Assembly: GCA_036365455.1 (NCBI GenBank)
Contig: JAWQUS010000002.1
Coordinates: forward strand, 4,588,001 to 4,652,000
Reading direction: 5' to 3'
DNA: 64,000 nucleotides
Source of the DNA: Macrosoma leucophasiata
Lineage: Eukaryota; Arthropoda; Insecta; Lepidoptera; Hedylidae
Shown here: positions 53,350 to 64,000 of the stretch, piece after piece
Numbering within the stretch: the stretch's first letter is position 1
How the letters are laid out: the number at the start of each line of letters is the position of its first letter
Position numbers and translations under genes: made by a program
The notes under the pieces: generated by a model
Database searches by the model: none
Told to the model about the DNA's origin: nothing
The model's input: only the letters and a program-made list of their open reading frames with translations

Positions 53350-56300
53350 CTAATCCGCGTTGATTATCGACTCTCGCCCTTGGCCCACGCCGATGTATTT
53401 CACTAGAATTGTTATGAACAAAATTATAGATAGCCATGTTATAATGTAAAGTGCGACCCATACCGACTGGATACGTGACAGTGCCAGAAAATATGTAATA
53501 ATATACATATAGAATGGACACTTCGAAGTCCCGCCTGATTTCCCCGCCTCACCCATCACCCTCCCTTGAGAGGCAGTTGGATAAACTTCAACGGTGAAGT
53601 TGCGAGCGGGCGAGCGAGCGGTCTATGTTTAGTTAATTTGATCACGTAGTCAGTACGACGACTTATTTCACAACTGTTTTAGGTCATAACCCTACGTGCC
53701 ACATTTATGTGTGCGCGTGTAAAAACAACGACACTGATTGATGTCTGTGTATTAAGTAACCAGAATAAGTGTTTCTATGGAATTTTAGTCGAGTGTCCGG
53801 GGTGTGACAGTTCTCAACGCAGCGATATCGCGCTCGATTCTGTCGAGAACGTGTAAATTGTGGAACGAACTCCACTTTGAGGTGTTCCATCAACGCAACA
53901 ATTTGGGACTCTTCAAAACTGGCGACCAAAGAGTTCTTTACGGTTGGCAGGACGTTGGCAACTTCCTTGATATTGCAAATATGACCGGCTGTGTTTGCGA
54001 CGGTGAAGACTTTTTCCATCGGGTAGTCTGTCAACTTTTTGTCATAAAAAAATCTTAGTGATATGACGACCTGACTGACAACTGTTCCACTGGTGCAGTA
54101 AATCAATCAAACAATGACGGGCGCAGGTTGAGTTGGAGGGTTGTATCGGCGGCCCGGCGGGCTCAGTGTGTACGCTTTATGTGCAATAAATGTTTTTTCT
54201 TCTTCTTCTTCTTCTTCTTCTTCTTTAGCTTATCGATTCTTTAGCAAAGTAACAACAAAGCTGCGGTACTAACCGGGTATTTCGAGGAAGTCCTCGATGG
54301 CCCTGACGTACTGGCGCGCCTGTTCGGGCAGGTTGGCCAACTGCCGCACCGTCTCCGTGCTGCAGGCCCAGCCGGGCAGCGTTATGTATTCCACCTGCAA
54401 TGGGAGAAGAGGTTTACTGGTGGTGGAGCTCCAGAAACGGACGTCGGGGGCGTGGGCACCACCGCATTACCTAATATATTTGCCGCTAAATGGTAATGTT
54501 CAGCACTATCGTGTTCCGGTCAGGTGGTAATGCACGGCTCTGTAATTTCCGGCACAGAGGCATAACACCTTAGGCTCCCACTTAAAACTTCCAATCTAGA
54601 GACCCTGCGACGTCACGTACCAAATACAATAGATAAAATATTTCGCATAATAGTTGTTCGAAAAGTATTCCTAAATAATTCACTATTTGAATCTACAAAC
54701 ACAAACTTAAAATGGATTATTAAAATAAAAATGGTCATTCTGAGGTCGCGGGTTCGATTTCTGCCAGAAGTCAATTATTTTTTTTCCTTTTTTTTTAATT
54801 TCTAAAGTTCACTCGCATGATATATCAAAACAATAAAATATTAAAATGGATTAATTCACAATCACATTCCAACAAAATTTTGAGTGGATACCTACATACA
54901 CAACACAGTTTAGTTTTTCTTTAATACACATTTTTTATTAACATACCTCAACATTGCTGAGCTCAGCCATCGAGGAGGGGAAGTACTCGATCTTCTTGCC
55001 ATTCAGTTTGTACGCCACGCCCACCTTGATCTCCTTCAATGTGTCCAAAATGTCCAGTTTTGTTAAACACAACCTAAAAGAATAATAATAGGTATATTAG
55101 CTCAGTCGTAAGTGTCGTAACTCGTAAACGTTTTACAAACTACGAATATTTATAAATATAAGATTGGGGAAAAAGTTTCTTCGCATTTTTTAAGATAATT
55201 CAAAACATTTTTTAATATAGTTTATTTAAATTTAACTAAAGTATGTATGTACCATTTTGTTCGATAACCTTTTGCCATCTTGTAGGTAGAGACATGATCC
55301 CATTGCTATAAAAATTTTGGGACTTCTCATCAAAATACCGCGACAAGTGGATTTGGCAGTCCTCTCGTGATGTTAACCTAACATTGAATAAAGAATTCTG
55401 AAGAGACCGAAACAGGTGGAAATCTGAAGGTGCAAGGTCAGGACTATACGGCGGATGCATTAACACCTCCCAGCCAAACTCTCTTATTTTTTGCTGAGTG
55501 GCTATAGATGTGTGAGGTCTAGCGTTATCATGATGAAACACCACACCCCTTCTGTTGATCAATTCCGGCCGCTTTCTCTCAACTTCTTGCTGTAATCTCA
55601 TCAGTTGTTCGCAGAAGAGTTCAGAATCGATAGTCCTGCCTGGTGGTAATAGCTCATAATGAATAATACCCTTCCAATCCCACCACACACACAACATCAC
55701 CTTATTGCGAGTTAACCCGGGTTTCGCCAGTTTGTGAAGCCTGACCGGCCTTTGACCACGACCTTTTTCGCACGTTCTTGTCGTACGTGATCCACTTTTC
55801 ATCACCAGTTATCAGCTTCTTCAAAAATGATTCGGTTTCATTACGTCGTAATAAAGAATCACAAATGAGTACACGGTTCATTAGGTTTCTTTCAGTGAGC
55901 TCGTGAGGTACCCAAATATCGAGCTTTTTTTTGTACCCAGCTTTTTTCAAATGCGCCAAAACTGTTTTGTGATCAATTCTTAGTTCTTCAGCTACGTCGC
56001 GTCGTAACTACTGATATGTCGATCTTGCTCCACTTTTTCAAAGATGGCATTCATTTTATCCGTAATAGGGCGACCAGGAGCGAGGTGCATCTTTGACATC
56101 AAAATTTCCGGATTGAAAACGCTTAAACCAAATTTGTGCTACTCTCACAGACACTGCACTAGGTTCATAAACATCGCAATTTTTTTTGCGCAGCTTGCGT
56201 TGCATTTTTACCTTTTTTGTAGTAAAATTTTAAAATGTATTGAATTTCTTCATTAGATTCACTCATCTTGACAGTACGAAAAACAAATGAAAATCACACA

Positions 56301-59300
56301 TTTGCCTAATTTGAATTTGGAATTATGTTCTTTGAAATTTTAACTTTCAATGATACCAAAACCAGCCAGATACAAATACTACAGCCAAAGAGATTTTATT
56401 ACAAGTTCATACTATACTGCGAAAATACTTTTTCCCCAACCTATTACGAATTTCACGCCTGTACTCCCCAAATAGGTAGGCTGAGGTTCACATACACGTG
56501 CATACGCGCAAACACCCACGAAACTGGTGGTAGAGCTCCAGTGACGGAGCTCGCGGGCGTAGGCACCACCGCATTACCTAATATACTTGCCGTGTTCCCG
56601 GTCAGGTGGTAATGTAAGGCTCTGTAATTTCCGGCACAGAGGCATAACACCTTAGGCCTCAGGAGAACGCATCTACATTTTGATCGTTTGCCACTTCCAG
56701 AACATATAAAAATAAAAAAAACGATTCTGCAGTGGGAACCTAACTATATAGGCTGCAGTCATCGCTTAACATCAATGTGAGCTGCATGCTTGTTTGCCAC
56801 CTTATTGACATAAAAAAATAAAAGTAAAAAAACTGGTTGCCTGTAAAGTCGGTTTTACGGGCGAAGATTTTACGTGACAACGTCTTTTTCTCGGTAGAAA
56901 GGCATTCGCCGGTCCGGCAGGCCTCTCTCTCGTTCGTTGACTCATCGTTACGTTACCGGGCGTTACACTTTTTCATGAGTGACTCCGAGCCGCAACCTAA
57001 TTTAAGACGTTGTCACGTCAAAAACAAAGTATACTGACGAGGTGTAACCGTTGACCATGGCGGTGTACCGCACGACGACGAGGTCGAGCCAGCCGCACCG
57101 GCGCACGCGCTGGGTCGTCACGCCCACCTCGTGCCCGCGCTCCTGCAGGAGCCGGCCCGTGTCCTGGAATGTACAACGTTGTTGCGTAACACCTCAAACG
57201 CCCGTTTGACCGATATTAGAGATTATTTTTTATTTAACAGAAAATGTTCGTATTAGCTAGCTCGTTCACTCTAGGTAGCTTATAAACCGACAATGCAAAA
57301 GTGTCCTTGTAGACCAATTTGAAATAAATGATTTGATTTGTGAATTTTTGAATTTTTTGAATTAATAATTTTCTAATTTTAACTGCTTCAGTAGCCTAGT
57401 GGTAGCAGTACTACTACGCTGGAGGTCCTGTTCTATTCCCGGGTCGGGGGCTATCAGAGATAACGGTTTAAAATCCTTTATCTCTGGTTCTATTGGGCTT
57501 TTTCCGTTTTCTGGAAGTTTTCAAATACCTCGGAGTTTGGTGATGTGCCTGGAGATGGCAACAGGCTCACCACCTGTTACATGAGCCAAAAACGTAAGGT
57601 GTTTACATGTATGATTGAATGCATGCATTGACCTCTACCTTTACTAAAAAATATTTACAAATAAATAAAATACGCTTACACTCACAGCCCCACAGTAGGT
57701 ATAAACCTGTGTCGTGGGTGCCGTTGTACACATACAACACATACACAAACACCCAGACCCGAAACAAATATCTGTAGGCCATACAAATATTTGTTTGTCC
57801 CGGTGCGGGGATCAAACCCGCGACCCTTCGAACCAAACGATGGTTTCACACCGCTGGACTAACTGGGTCGTCATAAAATGTTACATCCAAACTTAAAACA
57901 GCAGGCATCTTAAAAATTCCGCATCGCTGCCTTCCTGTGGCATGCTACCCAGAAGGCTGGTTGGATGGCAATGCTGATTCTCTGACCTAAAAATTGGCCA
58001 GCCTTCTGGTCACGGGATGTGTCGACCAGCCGTTTCTAGGTCTTTTTACTTAACCGACGTCAAAAAAGAGGTTATCAATACGTCGGAATCTTTTTTTTTT
58101 TAAATAGATTTAAACATTTTTATCAGATACAGGGCTTTCAGCAGAGTCGTTTATCAAAGAGATTGAATTTTTCCAACAAAAAAAAAAGGGACAAGAAAAG
58201 GATCAAACTGGGAATAAAAACAATTTGTTTTTATTCAATATAATCCTAACTAGCATAGTTGGTAATAGATGGCGCTACTGCTACCATAAAGCAATGCAAT
58301 AGATGTGAAGGAAAGATTCGACAAATCGGGCAGGGCTTCAGTAGCTCAATTGGAAGAGCGGCTGGACTAGATTCCCAGTAGGTCGCGAGTTCGAGCCTCG
58401 CCTGAAGACAAATTTTTCTTTCCATTTTTCTTTAAAAATAAAATATATTTCACAACCATGTGTTAATGCGAAATAATATCAAACAATTATTAAGGGTAAA
58501 AGCGACTTCTTTACGATATTCAATAAACTGAAAAGTCTATTATATCGGTTGCCTAACTAGCATAGTTGGTAATAGATGGCGCTACTGCTACCATAAAGCA
58601 ATGCAATAGATGTGAAGGAAAGATTCGACAAATCGGGCAGGGCTTCAGTAGCTCAATTGGAAGAGCGGCTGGACTAGATTCCCAGTAGGTCGCGAGTTCG
58701 AGCCTCGCCTGAAGTCAAATTTTTCTTTCCATTTTTCTTTAAAAATAAAATATATTTCACAAGCATGTGTTAATGCGAAATAATATCAAACAATATAATC
58801 ATCTCCTTCCATCTCATCTAGTAATAAAATTGATACATATCTAAAAATGTTTTTTTTTAATTAGTCATTGGGTATGGCAATTGATAACAACGTTAACAGT
58901 GCTCATCAAGAAATATTGCACATCGCGCCTACGCAAGAAACAATCGGCTAGTTTCGACTCCGTAGAGCGTTATCTCTGCTGCACACTGCCTACGTAAGCA
59001 CTGATAGTCCGGTATTGGTCAAAACTTGATCAAAATGGTCGACAAACGTCAACATTGCGAAAACGTAAAAAGATAACACTCTATAGATCCGAAATTAGTA
59101 ACCGGCAATAGTAGCTACATATAACGAAATTAAAAGGAAAACTAACACAGTTAAGTTGGCTTTACAAGTTTTCGAGTAATAGTCGACCAAATGTGTTTTA
59201 CTCCTAATGTAATATAAAAATATAGATATTATTTTTAATACATTATTCAAACCGAAAAACTGCGGAACCCTATACTGCGCGTGGCCCGACATGCACTTGA

Positions 59301-61464
59301 TCAGTTTTTATTTCTACGCGTGCTTTTTTAAGATTGTTAACACTCACATCGTGCAACTCAGTGGGGAATGGTCCGTCGCCGACGCGCGTGGTGTACGCCT
59401 TGACGACGCCGAGCACCTCGCCGATCACGTTCGGCGGGAGGCCGAGGCCGGTGCACACGCCCCCGATGCTGCAGTTCGACGATGTTACATAGGGATATGT
59501 TCCTGAAATTATAAACGAAAGTTCGTTATATTGAAATACAGTGGAAGCTCCTTATTCGCGAGGTATACGTTCGGTAAATATGCCGTGAATACAGAAATCG
59601 TGAATATGGAATGGTAATTTAAATTTATATAGGATACGTTCCTAGGCGACAAAATAAAAAAAAAAAGCAAACACATAAAAAACAGTTTAATTTAATCCTT
59701 TGACCATACTTTTTGATAAGTTACATAATATCTTCAGGTTTAGGCAATGGTTCAATTGTGGCAGCATTCAATAATATACTTTATGTTTTGAGTAACAAGT
59801 TCGTTTTACCTACATTTTCTGTTTGTTTACATACTTAAAAACACCGACCGCGGCGAAGGCCACTTTACCTTATATGAACAGTCGAACCACAGAACAGAAA
59901 AAACTAAATCGAACGAAACAAACAACGCCGTTAGCTTTTGAAAAGATAATATAGGTGTAGTTGTAATAAGGTCTATTTTATTTATCTCTTGATGCGTTGA
60001 CAAAGTACACCGAATGCTTTTTATTTAGGGACATATATATGTACCGAAGTACCGATTAAATCCGCGAATAAAGAAATGTTATGCCGCGAATATAGGACTT
60101 GGGTCGCATTTTTTCAATCCGCGAATAGTGAAAACGGGAATGAAGGAAGCGCGAATAAAGAGCTTCTACTGTATTGAAATATTCCATTCGGGTCGCCGAA
60201 CGGTGTACTTTAATGCCGGCCACACACCCTGCGTTTAAACTTCACTTCTCTTCTTCATCATACTCAGTAGCGATTCCTGGTGTTTATAATTGTGTGGCTC
60301 CAGCTTATGTTATACCTATAGGGTGTAGTGTTGAGTGCGCAAAACCTGAAAACCGTTTCTTCAGACGGTCAATCTGAACAACTTTCAGTGTTTCATTAAG
60401 GAACCTACTTTAACTTAACTGCCTCAGTAGCCTAGTGGTAGCATGCCACTACTACGCTGGGATCCCGGGTTCCATACCCGGGGGATGTTAGGGATACCGG
60501 TGTAAAATCCGTGAAGAACCGTCACGCGAAGCATTCCTCACGAACCGTCACACGAAGCAAACGTAACGCAAAGTAACCGTCACGCGAAGTATTCGTTACG
60601 AACCATTTCGCGAAGCAAACGTCATGCGAAGTAAACGTCTAGCGAAGCAATCGTCACGCAAAGTAACCGTCCCGTGAACATTCGTGACAAAACGTCACGC
60701 AAAGTATTTGTCACGAACCGTCACGCGAAGCATTCGTCACGAAGCGTCACGCGAAGCATTCGTCACATAACGTCACGCGAAATAACCATTAAGTGAAGCT
60801 TTCCGCACAAACCTCACGCGAAGAAAAGCCCTGTAAGTGAAACCAAAAACTCAAGCTTTGTACTACATAATATGTTTGTGCAAACACTGTATAAAGCTGC
60901 CTACCTCATTTTCTCCCACGTTAAATATTATGAATTTATGTGTCGTGTCTTTCTACTGTCGCATTTTCTTTTCATCAACTTTCCAAACACAATAATGCCA
61001 AACCGCGGATAATCCGCCAACATTCCATACCAACGCTTAATTTGGTCTCTATTACACAGACATCAATCAGTGACGTGTATGTACACGTGCACCTGTGTGC
61101 GTAGCACGTAGAGAATACCAAGCGTCGCCCATAAGAGGGGAGGAGGTTGGGTGAGGCGGGGAAATCAGGCGGGACATCGAAGTGTCCATTCTTTACCTAC
61201 GTAGTATTATTACATAGTCTCCGATAATCATAAAAAGTTACCAATAAAAAAAGCTCACCAAAGTCAATATCCAACATAGCAGCATTGGCACCTTCCACGA
61301 GGACCTTCTTTCCACCCTTGATTTCCTTATGCAGGTACGAGACGGTGTCTTTGACAAGGGGCCGTATCGTGTCCGCGTATTCCTTATACCTCTTCAATTC
61401 GCTCTCAATGTCCACTTCTAATGCGGGAAACATTCTCTTATAGTTGGCGGATAGTGTCCGGAAT
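53350..61464 (-). CDS. AdSS: Adenylosuccinate synthetase, C-terminal six exons, partial
   Basis: Minus-strand exons 61259-61464, 59348-59502, 57039-57163, 54947-55073, 54274-54394 and 53350-53402 (stop TAG at 53350-53352) join in frame to 261 residues, roughly the last 60 percent of the enzyme. It condenses IMP with aspartate using GTP, the first committed step from IMP to AMP, in the cytosol. Family-specific stretches: [101 protein letters not shown] and the terminal [11 protein letters not shown]. The GTP-binding N terminus (GDEGKGK) is not in the window to 64000, so the gene continues right. Two exons (59348-59502, 57039-57163) are much richer in G+C than the flanking introns. In the usual MGRKRRCG region this one has QRVRRCG. 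Introns contain a mariner, a tRNA-like array, MITEs and SINEs. Confidence 0.93.
53800..54225 (+). pseudogene. LINE 3' end with (TTC)n tail
   Basis: Plus frame 53804-54058 has [20 protein letters not shown], the RT C-terminal motif of another non-LTR clade, followed by about 130 bp of UTR, GTGCAATAAATG and (TTC)n at 54198-54224. It is antisense in the last AdSS intron. A split element X copy lies just left (53495-53790). Confidence 0.75.
54415..54575 (+). repeat. SINE family A, 3' truncated
   Basis: CTGGTGGTGGAGCTCCAG to GGCATAACACCTTAGG, starting 20 bp upstream of AdSS exon E (54394). Confidence 0.75.
54740..54790 (+). repeat. 3' half of a tRNA-like unit
   Basis: GAGGTCGCGGGTTCGATTTC then GAAGTCAATTATTTTT, matching the T arm and downstream T-run of the 307-bp unit. 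Confidence 0.5.
55161..56441 (-). pseudogene. mariner element, inactive copy
   Basis: Same family as 22128-23406, inverted, in an AdSS intron. Ends ATTGGGGAAAAAGTTTCTTC and CTTTTTCCCCAACC. Remaining frames 55236-55805 and 55702-55959 carry [17 protein letters not shown] and SPDLAPSD. Frame breaks occur near 55740 and near 56000, where a short GTCGC duplication is inserted, and the region encoding the N terminus is altered near 56070. Confidence 0.92.
56520..56800 (+). repeat. SINE family A, rearranged
   Basis: Head at 56523-56690 (GGTGGTAGAGCTCCAGTGAC) with a deletion, then a second tail piece at 56745-56815 (GGCTGCAGTCATCGCTTAAC). Confidence 0.7.
57385..57640 (+). repeat. SINE family F, with head
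   Basis: ACTGCTTCAGTAGCCTAGTG contains an A-box-like region; CTATTCCCGGGTCGG the B-box position (degenerate). The tail matches 1-240. Confidence 0.7.
57660..57880 (-). repeat. SINE family D, full head and body
   Basis: Reverse of 43077-43260, sharing CTTACACTCACAGCCCCACA and CGGTGCGGGGATCAAACCCG. Confidence 0.75.
58334..58409 (+). tRNA. tRNA-like sequence, array 2 unit 1
   Basis: As 4622-4697; the 3' acceptor reads CTGAAGAC, so one pair is lost. Confidence 0.45.
58641..58716 (+). tRNA. tRNA-like sequence, array 2 unit 2
   Basis: As 4622-4697; A box intact, the same AGTTCGAGCCT B-box region, and a T-run (ATTTTTCTTT) just downstream. Confidence 0.5.
58903..59098. mobile_element. MITE family B copy
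   Basis: CAAGAAATATTGCACATCGC through GGTCGACAAACGTCAACATT; the right end is worn. Confidence 0.7.
59537..60173. mobile_element. Inverted-repeat element (CAGTRGAAGCTC ends), about 637 bp
   Basis: Ends CAGTGGAAGCTCCTTATTCG and (reversed) CAGTAGAAGCTCTTTATTCG. TATTGAAATA occurs at both flanks. Ends starting CAGT next to TA recall pogo/Tigger elements, but the longer flanking match leaves the class open. Non-coding. Confidence 0.78.
60418..60510 (+). repeat. SINE family F head
   Basis: CTGCCTCAGTAGCCTAGTGG and GGTTCCATACCCGGG. It runs directly into the repeat at 60510. Confidence 0.6.
60510..60826. repeat. Irregular minisatellite
   Basis: Degenerate tandem units built on CGTCACGCGAAGCATT and CGTCACGAAC, about 16-18 bp each, in an AdSS intron. 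Confidence 0.85.
61005..61222 (+). mobile_element. Element family X copy
   Basis: CGGATAATCCGCCAACATTC to TATTACATAGTCTCCG, ending 37 bp before AdSS exon A. Confidence 0.65.
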
Positions 61465-62809
61465 CTGAAAAGGTTAGAAAGAAAGTGTAGCGTCCACTGC
61501 ATTAAAGCGCCAACTAGTGGAACAAAACGATACCTCACAGTACTTATTTAGTAGTCGTGGGAGAAACTTTTCACCATTGTGATCGGAACATGATCTGGAT
61601 CATGGATCATCTTTGTATACATCATTTCGAAAATTTGGAACATTGCATAATGCAAACGTAAAACGCCCTTAAATTATTCGTCTTACAAACGCCATAGTCG
61701 TTATTATTACGTGCATAAGGTACTGTATAGGCGCATCGGAATAAGAAACGAATTATCATCTCATTTGGTATCCCTCTCTCACTTGCTTAATATTGTATTG
61801 TTATCTCGCTCTCTCGCTCTCTCGCTTCGCTAGCTGATTCAGATTCAAATGTTTCAAATGTCAAGTGTCTCGGTTGCGGTCATGCGGTCACACGCGACAT
61901 GAACGCGCTAAACAGAGAGCAATAATGTTCGAGTTCCAAATGTTCCAAATAATGCATTTGAAATATTATTGGTGTTCCAATCTTTCGGAACATCGAAATG
62001 TTCCGGAACAGTGAATCAGAACAGGAAAGAGTTACACACGTCTATTATCTAGTACGGTAGATGGCGTGTCAATCGAATAACATCGCACATATGAAGATTT
62101 CTCAAGAGTTGGCATATATACAACTTCCCGACGTCAATGGTTGGGCTGCGGCCCGCCAGGCGCTATCACCTCGCCTGGTCGGAGAATCCTCCCTTTTCGT
62201 CGGAGGAACATTTCCACCCGTTCCTCCACAAAAGAAAACATTTATTCTCTTGGAACACACAAAAAAAATAAAAACAGAGAAAAAACAACCAAAAGAAAGT
62301 TTATAAGTTAGCGACTTCCATATTACAAAGCTAATCATACTGTCTGCCTATCTGTTTAGCTAAATAAGTATTTTTCTGCTGTCATTTAAAATACAAACTA
62401 CGAGAAAATCTATTAGATATTCCGTCTGTGTGTGTGGAACGACCAGACTCCGCCCAAATGATGTCATACCTACAATATATTTAGCAAAACTTTGGTTTTT
62501 TTGTTTTCTTATTTTCCGTTCAAAAGTAACCCCCAAGTTTAAAGCCCACTAGAGGCTTTAAACCCTATTCATTTGATTTCGTTACACGTCCATGATTAGG
62601 TACATATGTATGCCCAACTTCGTCTCAATCGGTCCGGTTCTTTCAGAGAAAATCGTCTGTGACAGACAGACGCACGGCGGGCGGTTATGTGGTACGGAGC
62701 TCTAAAAACAAAAGTCGCGATTTAGATGCGTTGTCATTCCTGGTAAGAAATGTAGACATTACGTTCAGTTAATGCTATCCGGACGGGGTAACGATATTTT
62801 ATTGATGGC
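61465..62809. other. AdSS intron, no exon found
   Basis: I searched by eye for the upstream AdSS exons (GDEGKGK and the IGPTY region) and did not find them. 62061-62306 holds an 81-codon plus frame of unknown origin. 62380-62700 is a TCTG-family fragment (CAATCGGTCCGGTTCTTTC). Confidence 0.45.
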
Positions 62810-62925
62810 CTTATTACACGACACGGTATTCAGGGTCCGGCAGAAAGGGTGGGCGTGACCTCAAGCCGGATTGCCGCTTATTTCACTATCCGGTCGACAG
62901 AGCCCTAACTCAGTCACAGTACAAA
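62810..62925 (+). mobile_element. Solo end of the element at 47091-47708
   Basis: GCCTTATTACACGACACGG, then CAGAAAGGGTGGGCGTGACC, matching the right end of 47091-47708. Confidence 0.65.
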
Positions 62926-63051
62926 TATGAACAGTATGGAAACTACGTACAAAACGTTGAAACGGCACAATCACACAAACATGCGCATCAACGAGGCCCC
63001 TAAGCGGTTCTCGCGGTGCTGCAGCTCCGAGTCACTCGCTACTCGAGAGTC

Positions 63052-63120
63052 GTACTGTATTTTTACCTTAAATCATTTGAATGCTCCATCTCATAATGAT
63101 TTAAGGTAAAAATACAGTAC
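63052..63120. repeat. Perfect 26-bp inverted repeat
   Basis: GTACTGTATTTTTACC... at 63052-63077 and its exact reverse complement at 63095-63120. Confidence 0.93.
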
Positions 63121-63133
63121 AACATTGGAATAA

Positions 63134-63183
63134 AACATCACACGTTTTATTTGTGAAACTACACAAACAAAACGTGTGATGTT
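63134..63183. repeat. Perfect 15-bp inverted repeat
   Basis: AACATCACACGTTTT and AAAACGTGTGATGTT, only 13 bp after the previous palindrome. Confidence 0.9.
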
Positions 63184-63189
63184 ACAAAC

Positions 63190-63240
63190 TCTACACTCTG
63201 CCTACTCCGTTAGAGACCTGGCGTGAAGATACATACATAC
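63190..63240 (-). repeat. Dispersed repeat K, 5' end
   Basis: TCTGCCTACTCCGTTAGAG and GACCTGGCGTGAAGATACAT, reverse of 25095-25205. Confidence 0.7.
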
Positions 63241-63429
63241 ATACGTATTATTTGATAATTATACCGTAATTGGAATTAAATGTGATAACCCTATTCACGT
63301 AAATTACTTTAGTTTCAATTTACCAGAACAATAAAAAAATTATCTATGTTAATTTTTAAAGGCATATTGAGACATAGATACATATTACCTACTACTTGGA
63401 AGTCTTTATAAATATAAAATAATAAAGAC

Positions 63430-63780
63430 TTCAACTGCTTCGTTGGCTCAGTGGTCGCAATCGCGATGGTGAAGCCTGAGGGTCCTGGGTTCGATCCCCA
63501 GGTCGGGAAAATCTGTTATTGGGTTTTTTCTGTGAGGAAATTCCCAGTAGTAGCCCGGAGTCTGGTCGTGCCTCGGAGAGCACGTAAAGCCGTCGGTCCC
63601 ACGCCCGATCTCCTCTCTCCGGTCGTGTCGGATTGCTGTCCCTTCGGACTATGAGAGTGAGGGAATAAAGAGTGCACCTGAGTTTGCGCATACACTTGTG
63701 CACTATAATATCTCCCGCGCAGATGGCTAGTCTCCGTTGAAATTGGCCGTCGCGGCGGAAATTCGGTCTGGAGGACATTA
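63430..63780 (+). repeat. SINE family E, full length
   Basis: The tRNA-like head CGTTGGCTCAGTGG with B box GGGTTCGATCCC, then the body shared with 930-1235. A related tRNA-like reverse head (GGGCGGGGATTGAACC) follows at 63825-63845. Confidence 0.75.
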
Positions 63781-64000
63781 TTAAATATAAAGAAATTGAA
63801 GAAAAATGTAAAGAAAAAAATGACTTCGGGCGGGGATTGAACCTGACCTCTGGCTAATTTTGCAATGTGTCCGTTCATCATCCAAGATTTTAAATATGCG
63901 GAGAGTTAACACGTTAGTGGCTTTAATTTCCTTCTGTCACGGTTATGGAATAAATAAGTAAAAATAGTTTAATTCTATGACCATAGCTCGCGAAGACCTT

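Larger units (their letters stand above)
58246..58790 (+). mobile_element. Tandem insert of the 307-bp tRNA-like unit, with target duplication
   Basis: About 1.8 units; tRNA-like parts start at 58334 and 58641, 307 bp apart. The 10-bp sequence CAATATAATC is on both sides (58236-58245 and 58791-58800). The 3' end of the insert is GCGAAATAATATCAAA. It lies in an AdSS intron, antisense to the gene. Confidence 0.88.

Noticed and set aside
53804..54106. Opposite-strand frames considered as an AdSS-linked gene
   Set aside because: The plus frame is a LINE RT C terminus with its 3' UTR and (TTC)n tail; the minus frame is its antisense shadow.
61465..64000. Search for N-terminal AdSS exons
   Set aside because: No GDEGKGK or IGPTY-like coding was seen on the minus strand, so the gene was left partial instead of adding weak exons.

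Overview
The window is eukaryotic nuclear DNA, almost certainly from an insect and most likely a moth or butterfly (Lepidoptera). Five genes with GT-AG introns and matching phases can be rebuilt from short exons. They sit in AT-rich sequence dense with SINEs, MITEs, mariner, hAT and non-LTR fragments. The lepidopteran call is an inference from the insect-type gene set and from SINE tails of the kind seen in moths and butterflies. It was not confirmed by a search.

Layout. (1) 612-9927, minus: the first four exons of an L-asparaginase gene (ASPG type); the 3' part lies off the left edge. (2) 11145-13720: a CpG-rich minisatellite with a 15-bp unit. (3) 18656-25024, plus, and 25582-33985, minus: two complete N-acetylneuraminate lyase (NPL) paralogs, tail to tail. 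They share the same six intron positions and phases, and in both the ATG is alone at the end of exon 1. One copy keeps the usual active-site motifs; the other keeps the catalytic Tyr and Lys but has lost neighbouring substrate-site residues. (4) 36402-39007, plus: a complete ATXN7L3/Sgf11 gene (SAGA deubiquitinase module). (5) 53350-61464, minus: the last six exons of adenylosuccinate synthetase; the N-terminal exons are past the right edge.

Everything else is mostly mobile DNA, and much of it is stacked so that insertion order can be read. Examples are a TTAA-flanked piggyBac-like element splitting a LINE reverse transcriptase, a three-level MITE/hAT/hAT nest at 42014-42915, and one SINE hit by two different MITEs at 44930-45580. 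A mariner at 22128-23406 has an uninterrupted 341-residue transposase; a related copy at 55161-56441 is broken.

The least ordinary feature is a tRNA-like sequence carried in a 307-bp unit. It occurs as tandem arrays at 4540-5385 and 58246-58790 and as an inverted dimer at 14536-15177. Two of these three insertions have clear target-site duplications, which suggests that multimers were inserted as single pieces. A SINE whose 5' part resembles 5S rRNA occurs in two long copies. The genes do not form a pathway; they are unlinked housekeeping and metabolic genes in a repeat-rich region.
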